Assembly (NCBI GenBank): GCA_934045075.1
Contig: OW203734.1
Location: 4,150,269-4,214,268, forward strand
Direction: 5' to 3'
DNA: 64,000 nucleotides
Source of the DNA: Yponomeuta sedellus
Lineage: Eukaryota; Arthropoda; Insecta; Lepidoptera; Yponomeutidae
Shown: positions 30,346 to 41,005 of the stretch, in pieces
How the letters are laid out: every line of letters starts with the position of its first letter
How positions within the stretch are numbered: position 1 is the first letter of the stretch
Made by a program: the position numbers and the translations under genes
The notes under the pieces: model-generated
Told to the model about the DNA's origin: nothing
Seen by the model: the letters and a program-made list of their open reading frames with translations, nothing else
The model's database searches: none

Positions 30346-30491
30346 TCAAATATGTTATCGACGTAAAGTAACTAGGACTTCGAATAAGTTAAGAATATTT
30401 TTTAGGAAAAAACAAATATAAAATATTTACAAATAAGCGCCCTTATTTACTAATGTTTACTTACTAAATATATACTTTCACGGAATAGAAA

Positions 30492-30603
30492 CTTTCGGAT
30501 AGTTTTTCTTAATGACTCGCAATGCTCAAATATATAATCGCGTATACTTAGTAACGTAATTATCTTCATTCCCGACGTTACGGCAATGTTGCAGTTGCCG
30601 AAA
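30492..30603. repeat. AAACGGGTC-family fragment
   Basis: TTTTTCTTAATGACTCGCAA, then CATTCCCGACGTTACGGCAA and GTTGCAGTTGCC. Diverged copy of the 7357 family. Confidence 0.5.
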
Positions 30604-30917
30604 TGGGATATATCTCGGGCTGATCTGTTTAAGAATGTTCTTAAGTAGAGCATGCTGTCTTGCTCGCACCATTTATCATTACATAATAGCGTTCGGAATG
30701 TGGGTATATAGAAGAATGCTGAAAATATCGTGTGTATACAGTGTATACTAATATACTAACAATGCGGTTTTTATTTATTTATTGGTTTTTTAAGAAAAAA
30801 ACTATCGAAATAATACAAGGTTCATTGCGCAATATAGAAGGAGAGACTCATTAAAAGGTTTTCACTTAAAGCGACATTTTAAATATTAGGAAAAGGCACA
30901 ACATCAAAGAATTGCTT
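30604..30917. other. Non-coding stretch
   Basis: Nothing recognised. Confidence 0.4.
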
Positions 30918-31040
30918 AATTAAAATGAATCGCTAATCGAAATGTTGGTAAGCGCAAATCTCGGGAGCAGCTGACCGATTTCGCTAATTCTTTTTTTAGA
31001 ATATTCCTTGATGGACGAGACGAGAGAAAAATAAAAAGTC
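30918..31040 (+). mobile_element. Helitron-like repeat, degraded copy
   Basis: GTTGGTAAGCGCAAATCTCG, then CGATTTCGCTAATTCTTTTT and AGAATATTCCTTGATGGACG. The 3' terminus is not recognisable. Confidence 0.6.
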
Positions 31041-31796
31041 GGCGGTAACTTCGAGCACCTACTAAAATAAATTAAAATATGTGAAAACAATGCATTTTAT
31101 TCATTTTAGACATCATGTTTCATACAGACATTTACTGCTTAAGACCTACACAATCGATATCTAAATAGAAATAGTGTAGGTTTTTTTTTCAAAACAATCG
31201 GGTTCGATTCCCGAAAAGAGTACAGATGTTTTTTTAAATGTATGAATGCAGTTTTTCTTTTTATTAAAATCGATGACATGGTTCCTCAGAACAGATCTTC
31301 GTATGTCTTATAGTTTTAGACTTTCCCATACTGAAGGATTTGAATGAGACACCCTGTATATAGCTGATAGCCGACCTCCTATTGGATTGAATTTATTCCG
31401 TCTCCAACAGGAGACGGCACACCAAATAAAGAAAAATAAAGATCACTCAAGTGAACGTACAGCCGAGTGAATCGTCTGATTTCGCCTTTAGGCACATAAC
31501 TTTACATTGGCAGGGGCGCTCTCCTGGAGGCATTGTAAAGTCGACCCTTTCGAGGTCGCCGGCACAAGAGCAAAAGGTTTATCGGGGCGGTTGTGGCTGA
31601 CTCATTACGTATTCTAAGCAGTGTACTTTGGCCAGTAAGTCATGTAACAGTTGCTGGCCTAGAGTTTGAATTTTGTCTACAGTCTACATAAACTCACGCC
31701 TTTACCCCGGAGGTGTTGGGTTTACCACTTGCGATAAAGCCACTGAGAAATAGGATCACCATACGATAGCCTATCCATTTTGATCGTTATCGATCG
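31041..31796. other. Non-coding stretch
   Basis: A T-arm-like GGGTTCGATTCCCG lies at 31199-31212 without a matching box A. Otherwise nothing recognised. Confidence 0.4.
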
Positions 31797-32090
31797 ATCG
31801 ATATCAACCCTTGCATGTCCCCACTGTTGGGGCACGGGTCTCTACCTGCATCGCAGGAAGGTTAGGCCATACTCCACCACAGGGGCCAAGTCCGGGTTGG
31901 TGGCGGATTGTAAGACAGTGGCGGGTCTTACTGTCAGAAGTTATCAAGCCGCCCCCGTGTGGCCTCTGACATGGCTTAACAACTGCCATTACATGACAGC
32001 CAGCACCAACGGCTTAACGTGCCTTGCGAACCACGGAAGCGCTCGGAAAAATGCCACTAGCGTTAGTCACAGGACGGTCACTCTGTCCAT
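31797..32090 (-). mobile_element. 5S-type SINE, head truncated
   Basis: Body and tail in minus orientation (GCTTGATAACTTCTGACAGT, CCCCAACAGTGGGGACATGC). The tail ends in GATCGATCGAT. The 5S-like box A is missing. Confidence 0.78.
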
Positions 32091-32245
32091 TTAAATGATA
32101 ACATTTCACTGTTTTAAGAAAATATACAAGTACTTATTTTTTGCTGTGGTACCCACTCTCTGTATTTGCCGAGCTTACACACTCACGCATTCACACTCGC
32201 GTTAATTTACATACATATGTAGAGGGAGGACAATTAAATAGTATT

Positions 32246-32280
32246 TCTTAATTATTCGCGATACTCATACAATAGTTATA
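32246..32280. repeat. AAACGGGTC-family repeat, left part (split copy)
   Basis: AGTATTTCTTAATTATTCGC, then GATACTCATACAATAGTTATA. The match to 60180-60220 breaks off at TA and resumes at 33049. Confidence 0.7.
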
Positions 32281-33048
32281 CACTTCTGGACACATCTAAT
32301 GGCCCACCTTGCATTTTCAGTTTCATTAAGTCCTAGCTAAAAATGTATATTAGGTCGAGCGAAAAGTGTTAATGCAGTTTTGAACCAGGCACATTCATAA
32401 TTATATTCAATAGTCTTTAAATGTATCAGGTTTAAAACTGCATCAATAGTTTTTTCATCCCACCATCTCGGAAAGAGTATTTTTAATCTTCAATATCTGA
32501 GTGGAAAAGCCGTTTTTATTCTCTAGAGGATAAAGAAAATTGAATTTAGAACATCGTGTGCACTAAGTTTGTGAATTAAAAAAATATTACACTCAATTTA
32601 AATAACTGTAGCAACGTTACTTTAAAATTTTCTTAATTATACCTTAGTATTATTTTGTTATAATTTAAAGATTATTCTGTAATACTTTCCTGTCATAATG
32701 TAGTAATGAATACCTAAACTGAAATAAAAGTGTACCTATCTTGTGATTGTAAACGTTTTTTTTTTTTTTGCATTTAGTCATTTCCTCGCTGAGGTGGAAT
32801 GAAAAGTTACGTGTTGCACTCGAGTGCAAAGATTTTTCACCTCGTGCTCTTTTGATTCCCTCGCTAACGCTCAGGATTCTAATTTTAGAATCCTTCGCTT
32901 GCTCGGTTATCAAAATTGAACACGCGGTTAAAAAGCAACTTTGCACTCTTGTATAACAAATAACTATTGTTCAATCTAGCAATCATATTTAGGTACGGGC
33001 CATCGAAACCTAAACTCTAAGGTGGGCCAATAGATGTGCCCAGGAGTG
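32281..33048. mobile_element. TA-inserting DNA element (Tc1/mariner-type MITE), 768 bp
   Basis: CACTTCTGGACACATCTAAT... at the left and the reverse complement CACTCCTGGGCACATCTATT... at the right form about 30-bp terminal inverted repeats with three mismatches. TA flanks both sides (32279-32280, 33049-33050), and with the element removed the host repeat reads straight through. A TA duplication is the mark of Tc1/mariner transposition. No transposase frame is present. The interior contains inverted blocks such as GCACTCGAGTGC. Confidence 0.8.
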
Positions 33049-33187
33049 TACATTAATACGGGTCTAATCGCGATTATTTATTAGCGCTGTATTAGCGATT
33101 ATTTAGTAACGCTGGCAAAACGTCGGGAAATAAGGTAATTAGGTTTTATCTAATAAAAAATCTCGATTATACCCGTTTAATATATGA
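33049..33187. repeat. AAACGGGTC-family repeat, right part (split copy)
   Basis: CATTAATACGGGTCTAATCG, AACGTCGGGAAATAAGGTAA, TACCCGTTTAATATATGAC. Continues 32246-32280. Confidence 0.65.
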
Positions 33188-33576
33188 CAATTAAATATTA
33201 CTGCCCACTTTTCCTAAAATACTTTTGTCTTTAAACATTAAGTTACAGATTTTCTTAAAATCAGTATAGTTAGGATTTGGTGTAGATTATTTGTAAACGG
33301 AGGAGGAGGTGCTGTCTTCTTTAATACAGGTGATGAGGCTAGCACAGCAGCAGATGCTCAATAACATTAAGTTATTGAGCATCCGCTGGTGAATTAATGA
33401 TCAATTAACTTAATAATTAATGGTCAATTAACTTTAAGTCTTTGACGTCACAAATAAATTACTTACTCCAAAATGGTACTAAGCTCTTTTGATTTATTTT
33501 ATATTTGACAACCTGTCATTATACATCAAACCTTCGCGGAAAGTAACCCCCGAATCGCTCATAGCCCCAGCTGCCT
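33188..33576. other. Non-coding stretch with a small hairpin
   Basis: GATGCTCAATAAC (33353-33365) and GTTATTGAGCATC (33371-33383) are perfect inverted arms. No gene seen. Confidence 0.5.
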
Positions 33577-33894
33577 AAGTGATCTTAAGCGATCACGAAG
33601 GTTAAGCAACAAAAGCAGTTCAGTGCATGGATGGGTAAACCGTCTATGACTAACGCTTTTTCCGAGCGGTTCCGTGCTTCGCGAGGCACGTTAAGCCGTT
33701 GGTGCCGGCTGTCATGTAATGGTCGTCGCCATGTCAGAGGCCTTATGGGCGGCTTGATAACAGTAACTTCTGACGGTATAAAAGGCCCGCCACTGCCTTA
33801 CAATCAGTATAATAAAAAAAAAGAGGAGTATGGTCTAACCTTCCTGCGATGCAGGAAGAGACCCGTGCCCCAGCAGTGGGGTCATACAAGCGCT
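33577..33894 (+). mobile_element. 5S-type SINE, nearly full length
   Basis: The head has GATCACGAAGGTTAAGCAAC (33591-33610) and GGATGGGTAAACCG (33628 onward), both close to 5S rRNA. The body is typical. The CCTCCACCA block is replaced by an A-rich run (about 33805-33825). The tail CCCCAGCAGTGGGGTCATAC is present. Confidence 0.82.
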
Positions 33895-35130
33895 GAAATC
33901 GTGGTTTCTCCTTTTCATTCTGCCTTTTGCATCCCCTTTTTGGTACGTGTATTTACCTGAAACGTTCCTTCCAGTCTTATCCGTCGTCTTAGCTTTTCTA
34001 TGCAAAATATTAGAACTGATAAGTTGATGCTTATTGCCCGCCATACGTTTGGCGGTCACTCGCAGTCACCATCTCGACCGCATGTAGGAGTCAATGGAGT
34101 AATAGTTGGAGGAGTAATGGAGTCAATGAAGTTGTTAACCGAGGGCAGAAATAATCAATTCCGGAGGGTATTTAGACGCCCGAGCGCAGCGAGGTCGTCT
34201 ATAGTCCGAGTAGAAATTGATTCTTTTACCCGTGTTAAACACTCTACTTTTCATTTCGAATATGAGGAAAATAAAAACTCATTTTTAATATTCAAATCTT
34301 AGCATAAAAGATTATTACCTATTTTTGAATTCCGTCACAGATACATATAACAGATTAGTATTCCGGCAACTCACCGCGTAATTGTTGCGGCTTATTCCGC
34401 CAAAAAAAGAAGTTTGCGGTAAGTTCACACTGGCTGTTTAGAAACTCACATGGCCACAGAATTTTTTTTAATTACTTTTTTTTTGCATAAAACTCTTCAC
34501 AGCCGACAGTAGTTCTATTTTTAAAGTTCAGTCCGGCCCTTAGTTGGGAAGTCATTTGTATGAGTTTTTCCCTCTCTAGGGTGGGAAGCAGCATTTTCCA
34601 CCCAATAATCAGATCAAAACAACACTACTTCCCGAGTATAAGAAATGAAAAAAAAAAACGTGTTTCGTAACCGGACCCTAAATCTGTTATTGCAGGTACT
34701 ACTAAGAGCTTACATTTGGATTTGGAATTTTGTCGAACCATTCACATTACGCCCAAATAACTCACGTTTGTGTTGCAAATTCAAATTTATTTCAGACTCG
34801 AGCGATTTTATTTGCATTTCGGTTTTAGTGATTCCTTTGTTTTCACGCCATTAAATTTTACCTTGATATCGTTTTACTTACAACATAGAAATCTTAAAAA
34901 TATTGCTTTTTATTTTTCTTCAAATTAAACTAGCGTATAAACTGACACAAAAACTTTGTCAAACTTCCGATCTATTCTACTTCTTTACTTTGTCTACGGC
35001 TGACGCTTAATAATTATACTTATCTCTAGATGCTCTACTATTATTAAAATAGAATATCGCTAAAAGAATCAAAATAAAAAAAATATTTTTAATTAATCCT
35101 GAAATAAAACAACCCAATTAAAGATATATT
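33895..35130. other. Non-coding stretch
   Basis: About 1.2 kb with no gene recognised. 34140-34260 has the GC-patch pattern CGAGCGCAGCGAGG seen elsewhere. The rest is AT-rich. Confidence 0.4.
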
Positions 35131-35158
35131 TCCCCTAATGAGCGCCATAGCGCCCTGT
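35131..35158 (-). mobile_element. RTE-type 3' end, scrap
   Basis: CCCTAATGAGCGCCATAGCG is the minus-strand form of the tail shared by the RTE-like LINE and SINE copies. Confidence 0.5.
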
Positions 35159-35190
35159 TTTAGTTTTTATTTGATTTTATGCAATTATCA

Positions 35191-36340
35191 CATATACATC
35201 AGAAAGTTGACAGGGAATCTGTTACAACTAATTACACATGTACTACCTGCGGTGGATGACGGTGGGCAAGTGGACGTGGCCTATTTCGATTTTCGCAAAG
35301 CATTTGATACTGTCGACAATGACATCCTGTTGCTGATATTGGCGCGAGCTGGTTGTACTCCACATACGTTACAGTTCTTTGCCAACTACATGAGGGACAG
35401 ACGACAATACGTGGGCTGCGCCGGCCATAAGTCTGAGCCGTACTTCACAAGATCTGGTGTGAGTCAAGGTAGTAATTTAGGCCCATTGGAATTCATGTTA
35501 ATGATAAATGATTTACCGGAAGCTGTGCGCGAATCTACCTGTTTGCTTTTTGCAGACGACCTAAAACTAGTCCGAAAAATTGAAAATGACTCTGACTGTA
35601 TCGGGCTGCAGGACGATATTGACAGGGTGGTGAAGTGGAGTCAAGAAAACCGGCTTTACTTCAACGTAGCGAAGTGTCAAGTCATCTCGTTTAGCCGATC
35701 ACGAAGACCGCTTCATCACCTTTACGTTATCGATGGGACCCCGCTGAACCGTGTCTCGGAGGTGAGAGATCTGGGCGTTAATTTTACCTCGGACCTACAC
35801 TTTAGAGCGCACAGTATTGGGGTTTGTAAAAAATCATTCCGAAACCTTGGATTTATTATGCGTCAATCACGGGAGTTAACATTAATGCTGTTCGGGCCCT
35901 ATATGACGCCATAGTAAGAAGTCATCTAGAATGTAATGCAGTCATCTGGAGTCCACATGAGGCTAAATATAGACTCATGTTGGAACGAATACAGAATAAA
36001 TTTATTAGACTTTTGTATTTGAAGTGGTATGGTGGTATATAATCAACTAGAAGTTAGACGCGAGTTGTCCTTAGCAACGTATTTAATGAAGGTCCTACGG
36101 GGTAAGCTCCGGGTGTCCTGCAGACGCTGGGGCTGCGCGCGCCGGAGCGCTGCGTCTGGCGGCGGCGGCGCGTGCCGCTGCTGGCCGCGCGAGCGCACTT
36201 GTCTTCTGCAAAATGCGCCCCTCACGAGTGGCCTACGCACACTCAATTCTGTCAGTGAGACAATAGATATCTTCTGTTGTTCCCTGAATGAGTTCACAAA
36301 GACCACTGTTTTTATTTTGTGTTATAATTTTTAATTAGTG
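35191..36340 (+). pseudogene. Jockey-type LINE, 5'-truncated reverse transcriptase with frameshifts
   Basis: A long frame to 35914 holds RT motifs: VAYFDFRKAFDTVDND (motif A), SGVSQGSNLGPLEFMLMIND (motif B), LLFADDLKL (catalytic FADD), then VAKCQVISFSRSR and VRDLGVNFTS. A frameshift near 35880 moves the match to NAVRALYDAIVRSHLE (about 35884-35931), and another near 36035 moves it to YNQLEVRRELSLATYLMKVL and finally TLNSVSETIDIFCC near 36235. The C-terminal region is unusually GC-rich (36110-36200). The endonuclease and RT N-terminus are absent, as in a 5'-truncated insertion. No RNase H is seen, which suits Jockey/CR1-like clades. Confidence 0.88.
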
Positions 36341-36375
36341 TGTATTGTATATGTGTTTAATTATAATCTTATTCG

Positions 36376-36652
36376 GCGACCTCTGTGGCGCAGTGGTGGC
36401 GCATCTGCCTACCATGCAAGAGGTCCCGGGAGGTCTTGGATATTTACAGGTTTGTGATGTCGTTGTTTCTGGTTTCCGCGACACGGGGTATCCTGGCGTG
36501 GGGCCGGAAGCAATAGGCTTCCGGAAGCCTGTAAGTAAATGTTATATGTTAAGGTTATGTTGTTCTTGTTTTGTGTGTCTTCACTATTGCATTAGGGCTA
36601 TACCCTGTAAAAATAGTAAGCTGTGTGGAAATAAATAAAATAAATAAATAAA
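36376..36652 (+). mobile_element. tRNA-derived SINE (family G), box B deleted
   Basis: GACCTCTGTGGCGCAGTGGT (box A), GCAAGAGGTCCCGGG, then the body TCTTGGATATTTACAGGTTT and GATGTCGTTGTTTCTGG, with an AAATA-repeat tail. The box-B portion present at 27720-27740 is missing. Confidence 0.75.
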
Positions 36653-36665
36653 GTTACATTGTTCA

Positions 36666-36715
36666 GGTAAAGTTTGATTAGCTGTCAACTGTACGACAGC
36701 TAATCAAACTTTACC
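36666..36715. repeat. Perfect hairpin, 21-bp arms, 8-base loop
   Basis: GGTAAAGTTTGATTAGCTGT-C (36666-36686) and its exact reverse complement (36695-36715) around AACTGTAC. Confidence 0.92.
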
Positions 36716-36771
36716 CTTGAAAATGGCGGCCATTTTAACCCGATCAGCTTTCGACTGTTACTAGAAACATC

Positions 36772-36910
36772 CAGCCAGGGTAGTACGATGGCGACGCGAG
36801 TCGTGCGTTTTAATTGTCAAAAGTCGCGATATTCTAGTACATTAACTGTCAAATTTTGACATTTTAGCGTCACAAAACACGTGACTCGGGCCATCATATA
36901 ACCCTGGCTG
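36772..36910. mobile_element. MITE-like element, 139 bp
   Basis: CAGCCAGGGTAGTACGATGG at the left and CATCATATAACCCTGGCTG at the right are inverted, and the pairing continues into CGAGTCGTGCGTTTT / AAAACACGTGACTCG. No clear target duplication. Confidence 0.6.
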
Positions 36911-37477
36911 AAGTGGTTCATGACGTTTGCCATTATCCCTTTTGTGACAACAGCTACCATGAGACAGTCACGTCACAACTGCCGCTGACTGTACTTACTT
37001 TGTCATTTGTAGAACAGAGCCGGAGAGGCTACTTTAAACTTTATCCAACCCAATACAACCCCGTGGTAGGTATCTAATTCAACTATTTTAAAGGACGTCA
37101 ATCACTCGAGACTTATTCAATCAGATTACTCAATTGAGTACAAAGTTTTCGAATCAAAGGTTCAAAGGTCACTGTCAAGTTTCCGGGCTGTTTAATTCGT
37201 GTTCGAGTTTCGTTTCTAACTCTGTAAACGTTTAAGATCCTTACAAAACACTTCAGGGGAGTTATTGGTGGACTTGTTGGGGAAGTAATAAATCGGATTA
37301 TTTGGCTTAATGATTTAGAAAAAGTAAGCTTTGGCCGAATTGTTTTTTAAGTCTGTCCCTAGACATGTGAATAGAAAAGTGCGTGAAACCATAAACTTCA
37401 AACTAACTTCAAAAAAGCCTCCTTTTTCTCGGTTCTCTATTCATTCCAGAATCTTTTAATATTTTATGCATTACAGA
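36911..37477. other. Non-coding stretch
   Basis: Nothing recognised. Confidence 0.4.
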
Positions 37478-37740
37478 CGGCCTCGGTGGCGCAGCGGTTT
37501 GGCACGTTCCTGTAAAACCGGAGGTCTCGGGTTCGCTCCCGGGCCGGGTCAAACTAGGAAACGAACTTTTCTAGTTTGACTCGGGTCTTGGATGTTATCC
37601 ATGTATTTATTGTATTAAATCTATCGTCGAGTTAGCACCTATAACACAAGTCATTCAGTTGTACTTAGTATAGGGCTGACGAGATCTTTGTTATATGTCC
37701 ATGAATATTTATTATTATTTATTTATTATTATTTCTTGAT
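37478..37740 (+). mobile_element. tRNA-derived SINE (third tRNA-like head)
   Basis: GGCCTCGGTGGCGCAGCGGT (box A) and TCTCGGGTTCGCTCCCGGGC (box B), then a body and a TATTATTTATT-rich tail. Body and head differ from families T and G. Confidence 0.75.
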
Positions 37741-37987
37741 ATTTCTTGATTACAGAAAAACATGTGAACCGCATTTGAAAATATTTTTTTTTATTGAAAT
37801 GGTATACTTCACCCGTGGTCGCATAATCTTTCTGGGACCTGATCATGTGATTGTGAGGAATTCGAAGGGAACAATTCAAATTTTAAAGGTACACTTGAAT
37901 CGATTTGGGTGTTATTTAAACTGACTTGTTAATATCGTTTCTGAAAACACAATTTGGCGGAGTCGTAGTCGTATTCACAAAAAATAC
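37741..37987. other. Non-coding spacer
   Basis: A 78-codon frame (37688-37924) has no recognised domain. Confidence 0.35.
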
Positions 37988-38275
37988 ACATACATACATA
38001 CATACATACATACATACATACATACATACATACATACATACATACATACATACATACATACATACATACATACATACATACATACATACATACATACATA
38101 CATACATACATACATACATACATACATACATACATACATACATACATACATACATACATACATACATACATACATACATACATACATACATACATACATA
38201 CATACATACATACATACATACATACATACATACATACATACATACATACATACATACATGCATACATACATACAT
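37988..38275 (-). repeat. (CATA)n microsatellite, about 72 units
   Basis: Near-perfect run with one substitution near 38260. It is the 3' tail of the minus-strand LINE fragment to its right. Confidence 0.97.
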
Positions 38276-38430
38276 AACCTCACACCTGTATCCCAGAGGG
38301 GTTGGCAGAGACCAGGGACTGCCACTTGCCACGATCCTGAAAGATCACCTTCGCTTCATCAGCGTTCATAAGTCGTTACATGCACGCACGCCGGTTCCGG
38401 GTATTTTTATCTTTCCCTTTGCTAATACAT
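38276..38430 (-). pseudogene. LINE C-terminal fragment with microsatellite tail
   Basis: Minus strand: GTCAGGATCGTGGCAAGTGG-like sequence, CCCTCTGGGATACAGGTGTG, then the (TATG)n tail. Same family and same join as 10575-10994. Confidence 0.78.
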
Positions 38431-38467
38431 CCCCTATTTGGTCAAAAAATCGTGCATATTATTTAAA

Positions 38468-38992
38468 AAAAACCGGTCAAGTGCGAGTCAGACTCGCGCA
38501 CCGAGGGTTCCGTACAAACCTGTATTATAGACCTGAGTATTTGGTATGAATTTCAATTTAATACCTCTACGCGTTTATGAGGAAATGGGTAGTAAGTTTA
38601 AAATTATTAAAAAAATATATATTATGAGATGTAACTAAAAATTTATGGTTTTCGTAATTTTTCCTTTATCTATGCTATAAGACGTTGCTTCGTACCAAAT
38701 TTCAAGATTCTGAGTTCACGGGAAGCACCCTGTAGGTTTTGATTCCCTTGCAAGTGTCGAAAATTTGCGGCATAAACGGCTGTATCTTTTGATTGCGTTG
38801 GCTTAGAAGTTTGATTTTTTCACAGCTTCAAGGGACAGTAGACCTGAGTAATTGATATAAATTTCAGCTTCATACCTCCACGCGTTCCTGAGAAAAAGGG
38901 TCTTGACAGACGGACGGACGGACGGACAGACGGACAACAAAGTGATCCTATAAGGGTTCCGTTTTTTCCTTTTGAGGTACGGAACCCTAAAA
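38468..38992 (+). repeat. Repeat with GGGTTCCGTAC ends and GACG-repeat interior
   Basis: Begins ACCGGTCAAGTGCGAGTCAG, reaches GAGGGTTCCGTAC, has a GACGGACGGACGGACGGACA tract near 38910, and ends GAGGTACGGAACCCT. GGGTTCCGTAC and GTACGGAACCC are inverted. I recall this repeat from many moth and butterfly genomes. Its class is not clear to me. A partial reverse copy is at 63891. Confidence 0.65.
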
Positions 38993-39041
38993 AGACCTTC
39001 TTTGAAACACTACGTGGACACTACCACTGTGAAAACTACTG

Positions 39042-39215
39042 TGTACTTGAGTGGAGACCGCGACTCGGCAAACGTTGTGTAGGACGCCCTCCGACCAGGT
39101 GGGATGACGATCTGTGATGCTGGATGCGGCAAGCTGAAGACAGGGCGCTATGGCGCTCATTAGGGGAGGGCTATGTCCAGCAGTGGACTAATATAGCCTA
39201 AAGAAGAAGAAGTAG
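39042..39215 (+). pseudogene. RTE-like LINE, last codons and tail
   Basis: One frame reads EWRPRLGKRCVGRPPTRWDD, then a stop, then CWMRQAEDRALWRSLGEGYV and QQWTNIA followed by TAA and a (GAA)n tail. This is the C-terminus of an RTE-type LINE with one internal stop. The last 17 codons and the tail are shared with the RTE-tailed SINE. Confidence 0.8.
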
Positions 39216-39267
39216 AAAAAAATAAGAAACACTTCGAGCACTAAAGATGAGTCATCACTGAAATGAA

Positions 39268-39345
39268 ATGATCATCACCATATAGTTTGGGCATTTGATG
39301 CCCATTGCAGCACAAAGGCCTCTCACGTGGTTTTCCAAGCTCATA
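39268..39345 (-). mobile_element. LINE 3' end fragment
   Basis: GCATTTGATGCCCATTGCAG, then GGCCTCTCACGTGGTTTTCC. Relative of 46375-46520. Confidence 0.5.
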
Positions 39346-39525
39346 CATCTAAGAACATATATATTTGTTAACAATAATTAAGGAAACTACTATTTAAATT
39401 ACCTATGTTGTATCTAATAGAACAATAATTTAATGACATTTGAGAAAGAAAGACACTTATAACAACAAGACACATCGAAGAAATAAAATAAACAGTTAAT
39501 TGACATAATATGAGCTGTCTCATAC

Positions 39526-39712
39526 ACTGCCTGTACGTAATACAGAGAATATTGTAAAGAGGTTCAAAATTACACTCATGCCGGTGAGTCGCCCACTAGC
39601 TCAGTTGAAAAGAGCGCTGGCAGGGATAGCCAGAGGTCGCGGGTTCGAATCCCGGCATGGCCTAAATAGGATTTTAAAAATTGTCCCTCGCACGGGTTAA
39701 TGCATTAAAAAA
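39526..39712 (+). mobile_element. tRNA-derived SINE (family T), poly(A) end
   Basis: Head from CTGCCTGTACGTAATACAGA, box A CTAGCTCAGTTG, box B GGGTTCGAATCCCGG, tail GCACGGGTTAATGCATT followed by A8. About 20 bases are deleted after box B. Confidence 0.85.
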
Positions 39713-40237
39713 AAGAATATAATACGAGCAACAACAGAAATAAACGAAATATACAATAGACAAAACCAAAAATATACCTAGATTTAGCCTGTGGTGTGTC
39801 TAAATTGCCACAAAAAGCAGCTGACACAGTGTCGTGCTGAGAAAGTAAGCCCTCAGCGCTGATTTTTATATAGTCTTAATAATAGTGCTACAGTAGAATT
39901 TAAATATATTAGTATAACACGTATTAAAATATGTAGGTTTATTCCATTTCACCTTATATAAGTATATTTTAAAATGCATTTATACGTTATTTTCTGGTTT
40001 TTTTTGGACGCCTACCAATGTTTATGAAAAGGCTTAAGGCATTAAGTCCGCCGCATTGTACATTTATTTAAGTACAATAAAGTATTAATAAATAAATAGT
40101 TCGCCGACCTTCGTATAATATTTGGTTAGTATTCTTAACGTATATTAAACGTGTGTCGGCCCACTGCGATAAACTAAATGACTACCCACAATAATTAACT
40201 GTACTCGCCACTTCAATCTACCCGAGACTACGCAACG
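39713..40237. other. Non-coding stretch with a LINE 3' end
   Basis: At 40028-40098, TTAAGGCATTAAGTCCGCCG and AGTACAATAAAGTATTAATA resemble a LINE 3' terminus. Nothing else recognised. Confidence 0.45.
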
Positions 40238-40296
40238 GTCGGGAAATAAAGTAATACGTTTTACCTAATAAATAATCGCGATTAGACCCGTTTAAG
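40238..40296. repeat. AAACGGGTC-family fragment
   Basis: CGGGAAATAAAGTAATACGT then AATAATCGCGATTAGACCCG. Confidence 0.6.
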
Positions 40297-40331
40297 GATA
40301 ACTATAGTGTAATATTTACTACATGGTGGCG

Positions 40332-40435
40332 GTAGCTCGTAGGCGGGAGATCCAGGTTCAATTCTCAGTGCGGGCTTGACTTTGTAGCTCGGAGGCGTCA
40401 GATCCGGGTTCGATTCTCAGTGCGGGCATGACTTT
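40332..40435 (+). repeat. Tandem pair of tRNA-like (box B) units, 52-bp period
   Basis: GTAGCTCG starts at 40332 and 40384. Each unit carries a box-B-like GGTTCAATTCTC or GGTTCGATTCTC and ends GCGGGC-TGACTTT. Confidence 0.7.
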
Positions 40436-40477
40436 ATTTTCCAAGTCAAGTTTGTGAGTTATCGTGGCAATTCGATT

Positions 40478-40835
40478 TCAACCCTGTATGTCCCCACTGG
40501 TGGGGCGCGGGTCTCTTCCTGCGTTGCAAGGAGGTTAGGCCATACTCCACCACGGGGCCAAGTCCGGGTTGTTGGAGGTTTGTAAGACAGTGGCGGGCCT
40601 TACTGTCAGAAGTTATCAAGCCGCCCATAATGCCTCTGAAATGGTTTAACAACAGCCATTACATGACAGCTGGCACCCACGGCTAAGCATGCCTTGCGAA
40701 GCACGGAAGCGGTCGGAAAAAAGTCACTATCGCTAGTAACGGGTCGGTCACCCATCCCGCACCTGACCGCGCCTGTTGTTGCTTAACTCGAGAGATCAAT
40801 CACTCGGTTCGACTACGCCACGAGCGCTTCGTAGC
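40478..40835 (-). mobile_element. 5S-type SINE, full length
   Basis: In minus orientation: GCGCTCGTGGCGTAGTCGAA, GAGTTAAGCAACAACAGGCG, CGGTCAGGTGCGGGATGGGT, GACCG, then body and tail (CCCCACCAGTGGGGACATAC). The 5S-like words are at 40745-40787 on the plus strand, reversed. Confidence 0.85.
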
Positions 40836-40929
40836 AATACCACTCGTTCACGGTGAAGGAAAACCTGTTTGTCTGAGGTATTGAAATACCTCAGCGCTTG
40901 GAATAGCCAATCTGCGGTGGGCTGTTAAG

Positions 40930-41005
40930 CTTATATTCTCTCTCTATTATCTCTCGGAGAGAAGGCCTGTGCCCTGCAGTGGGACGTTTTATAATAGACT
41001 TCATA
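40930..41005 (+). mobile_element. LINE 3' end fragment
   Basis: GAGAAGGCCTGTGCCCTGCA then GTGGGACGTTTTATAATAG is a typical LINE C-terminal and tail sequence (Gly-Leu-Cys-Pro-...). Confidence 0.5.

Noticed and set aside
30236..30421. Real tRNA genes at the many box A/box B sites (20030, 24780, 27750, 30250, 39600, 46211)
   Set aside because: Each is followed or preceded by the same SINE body and tail and shows damaged arms or an unusual anticodon loop.
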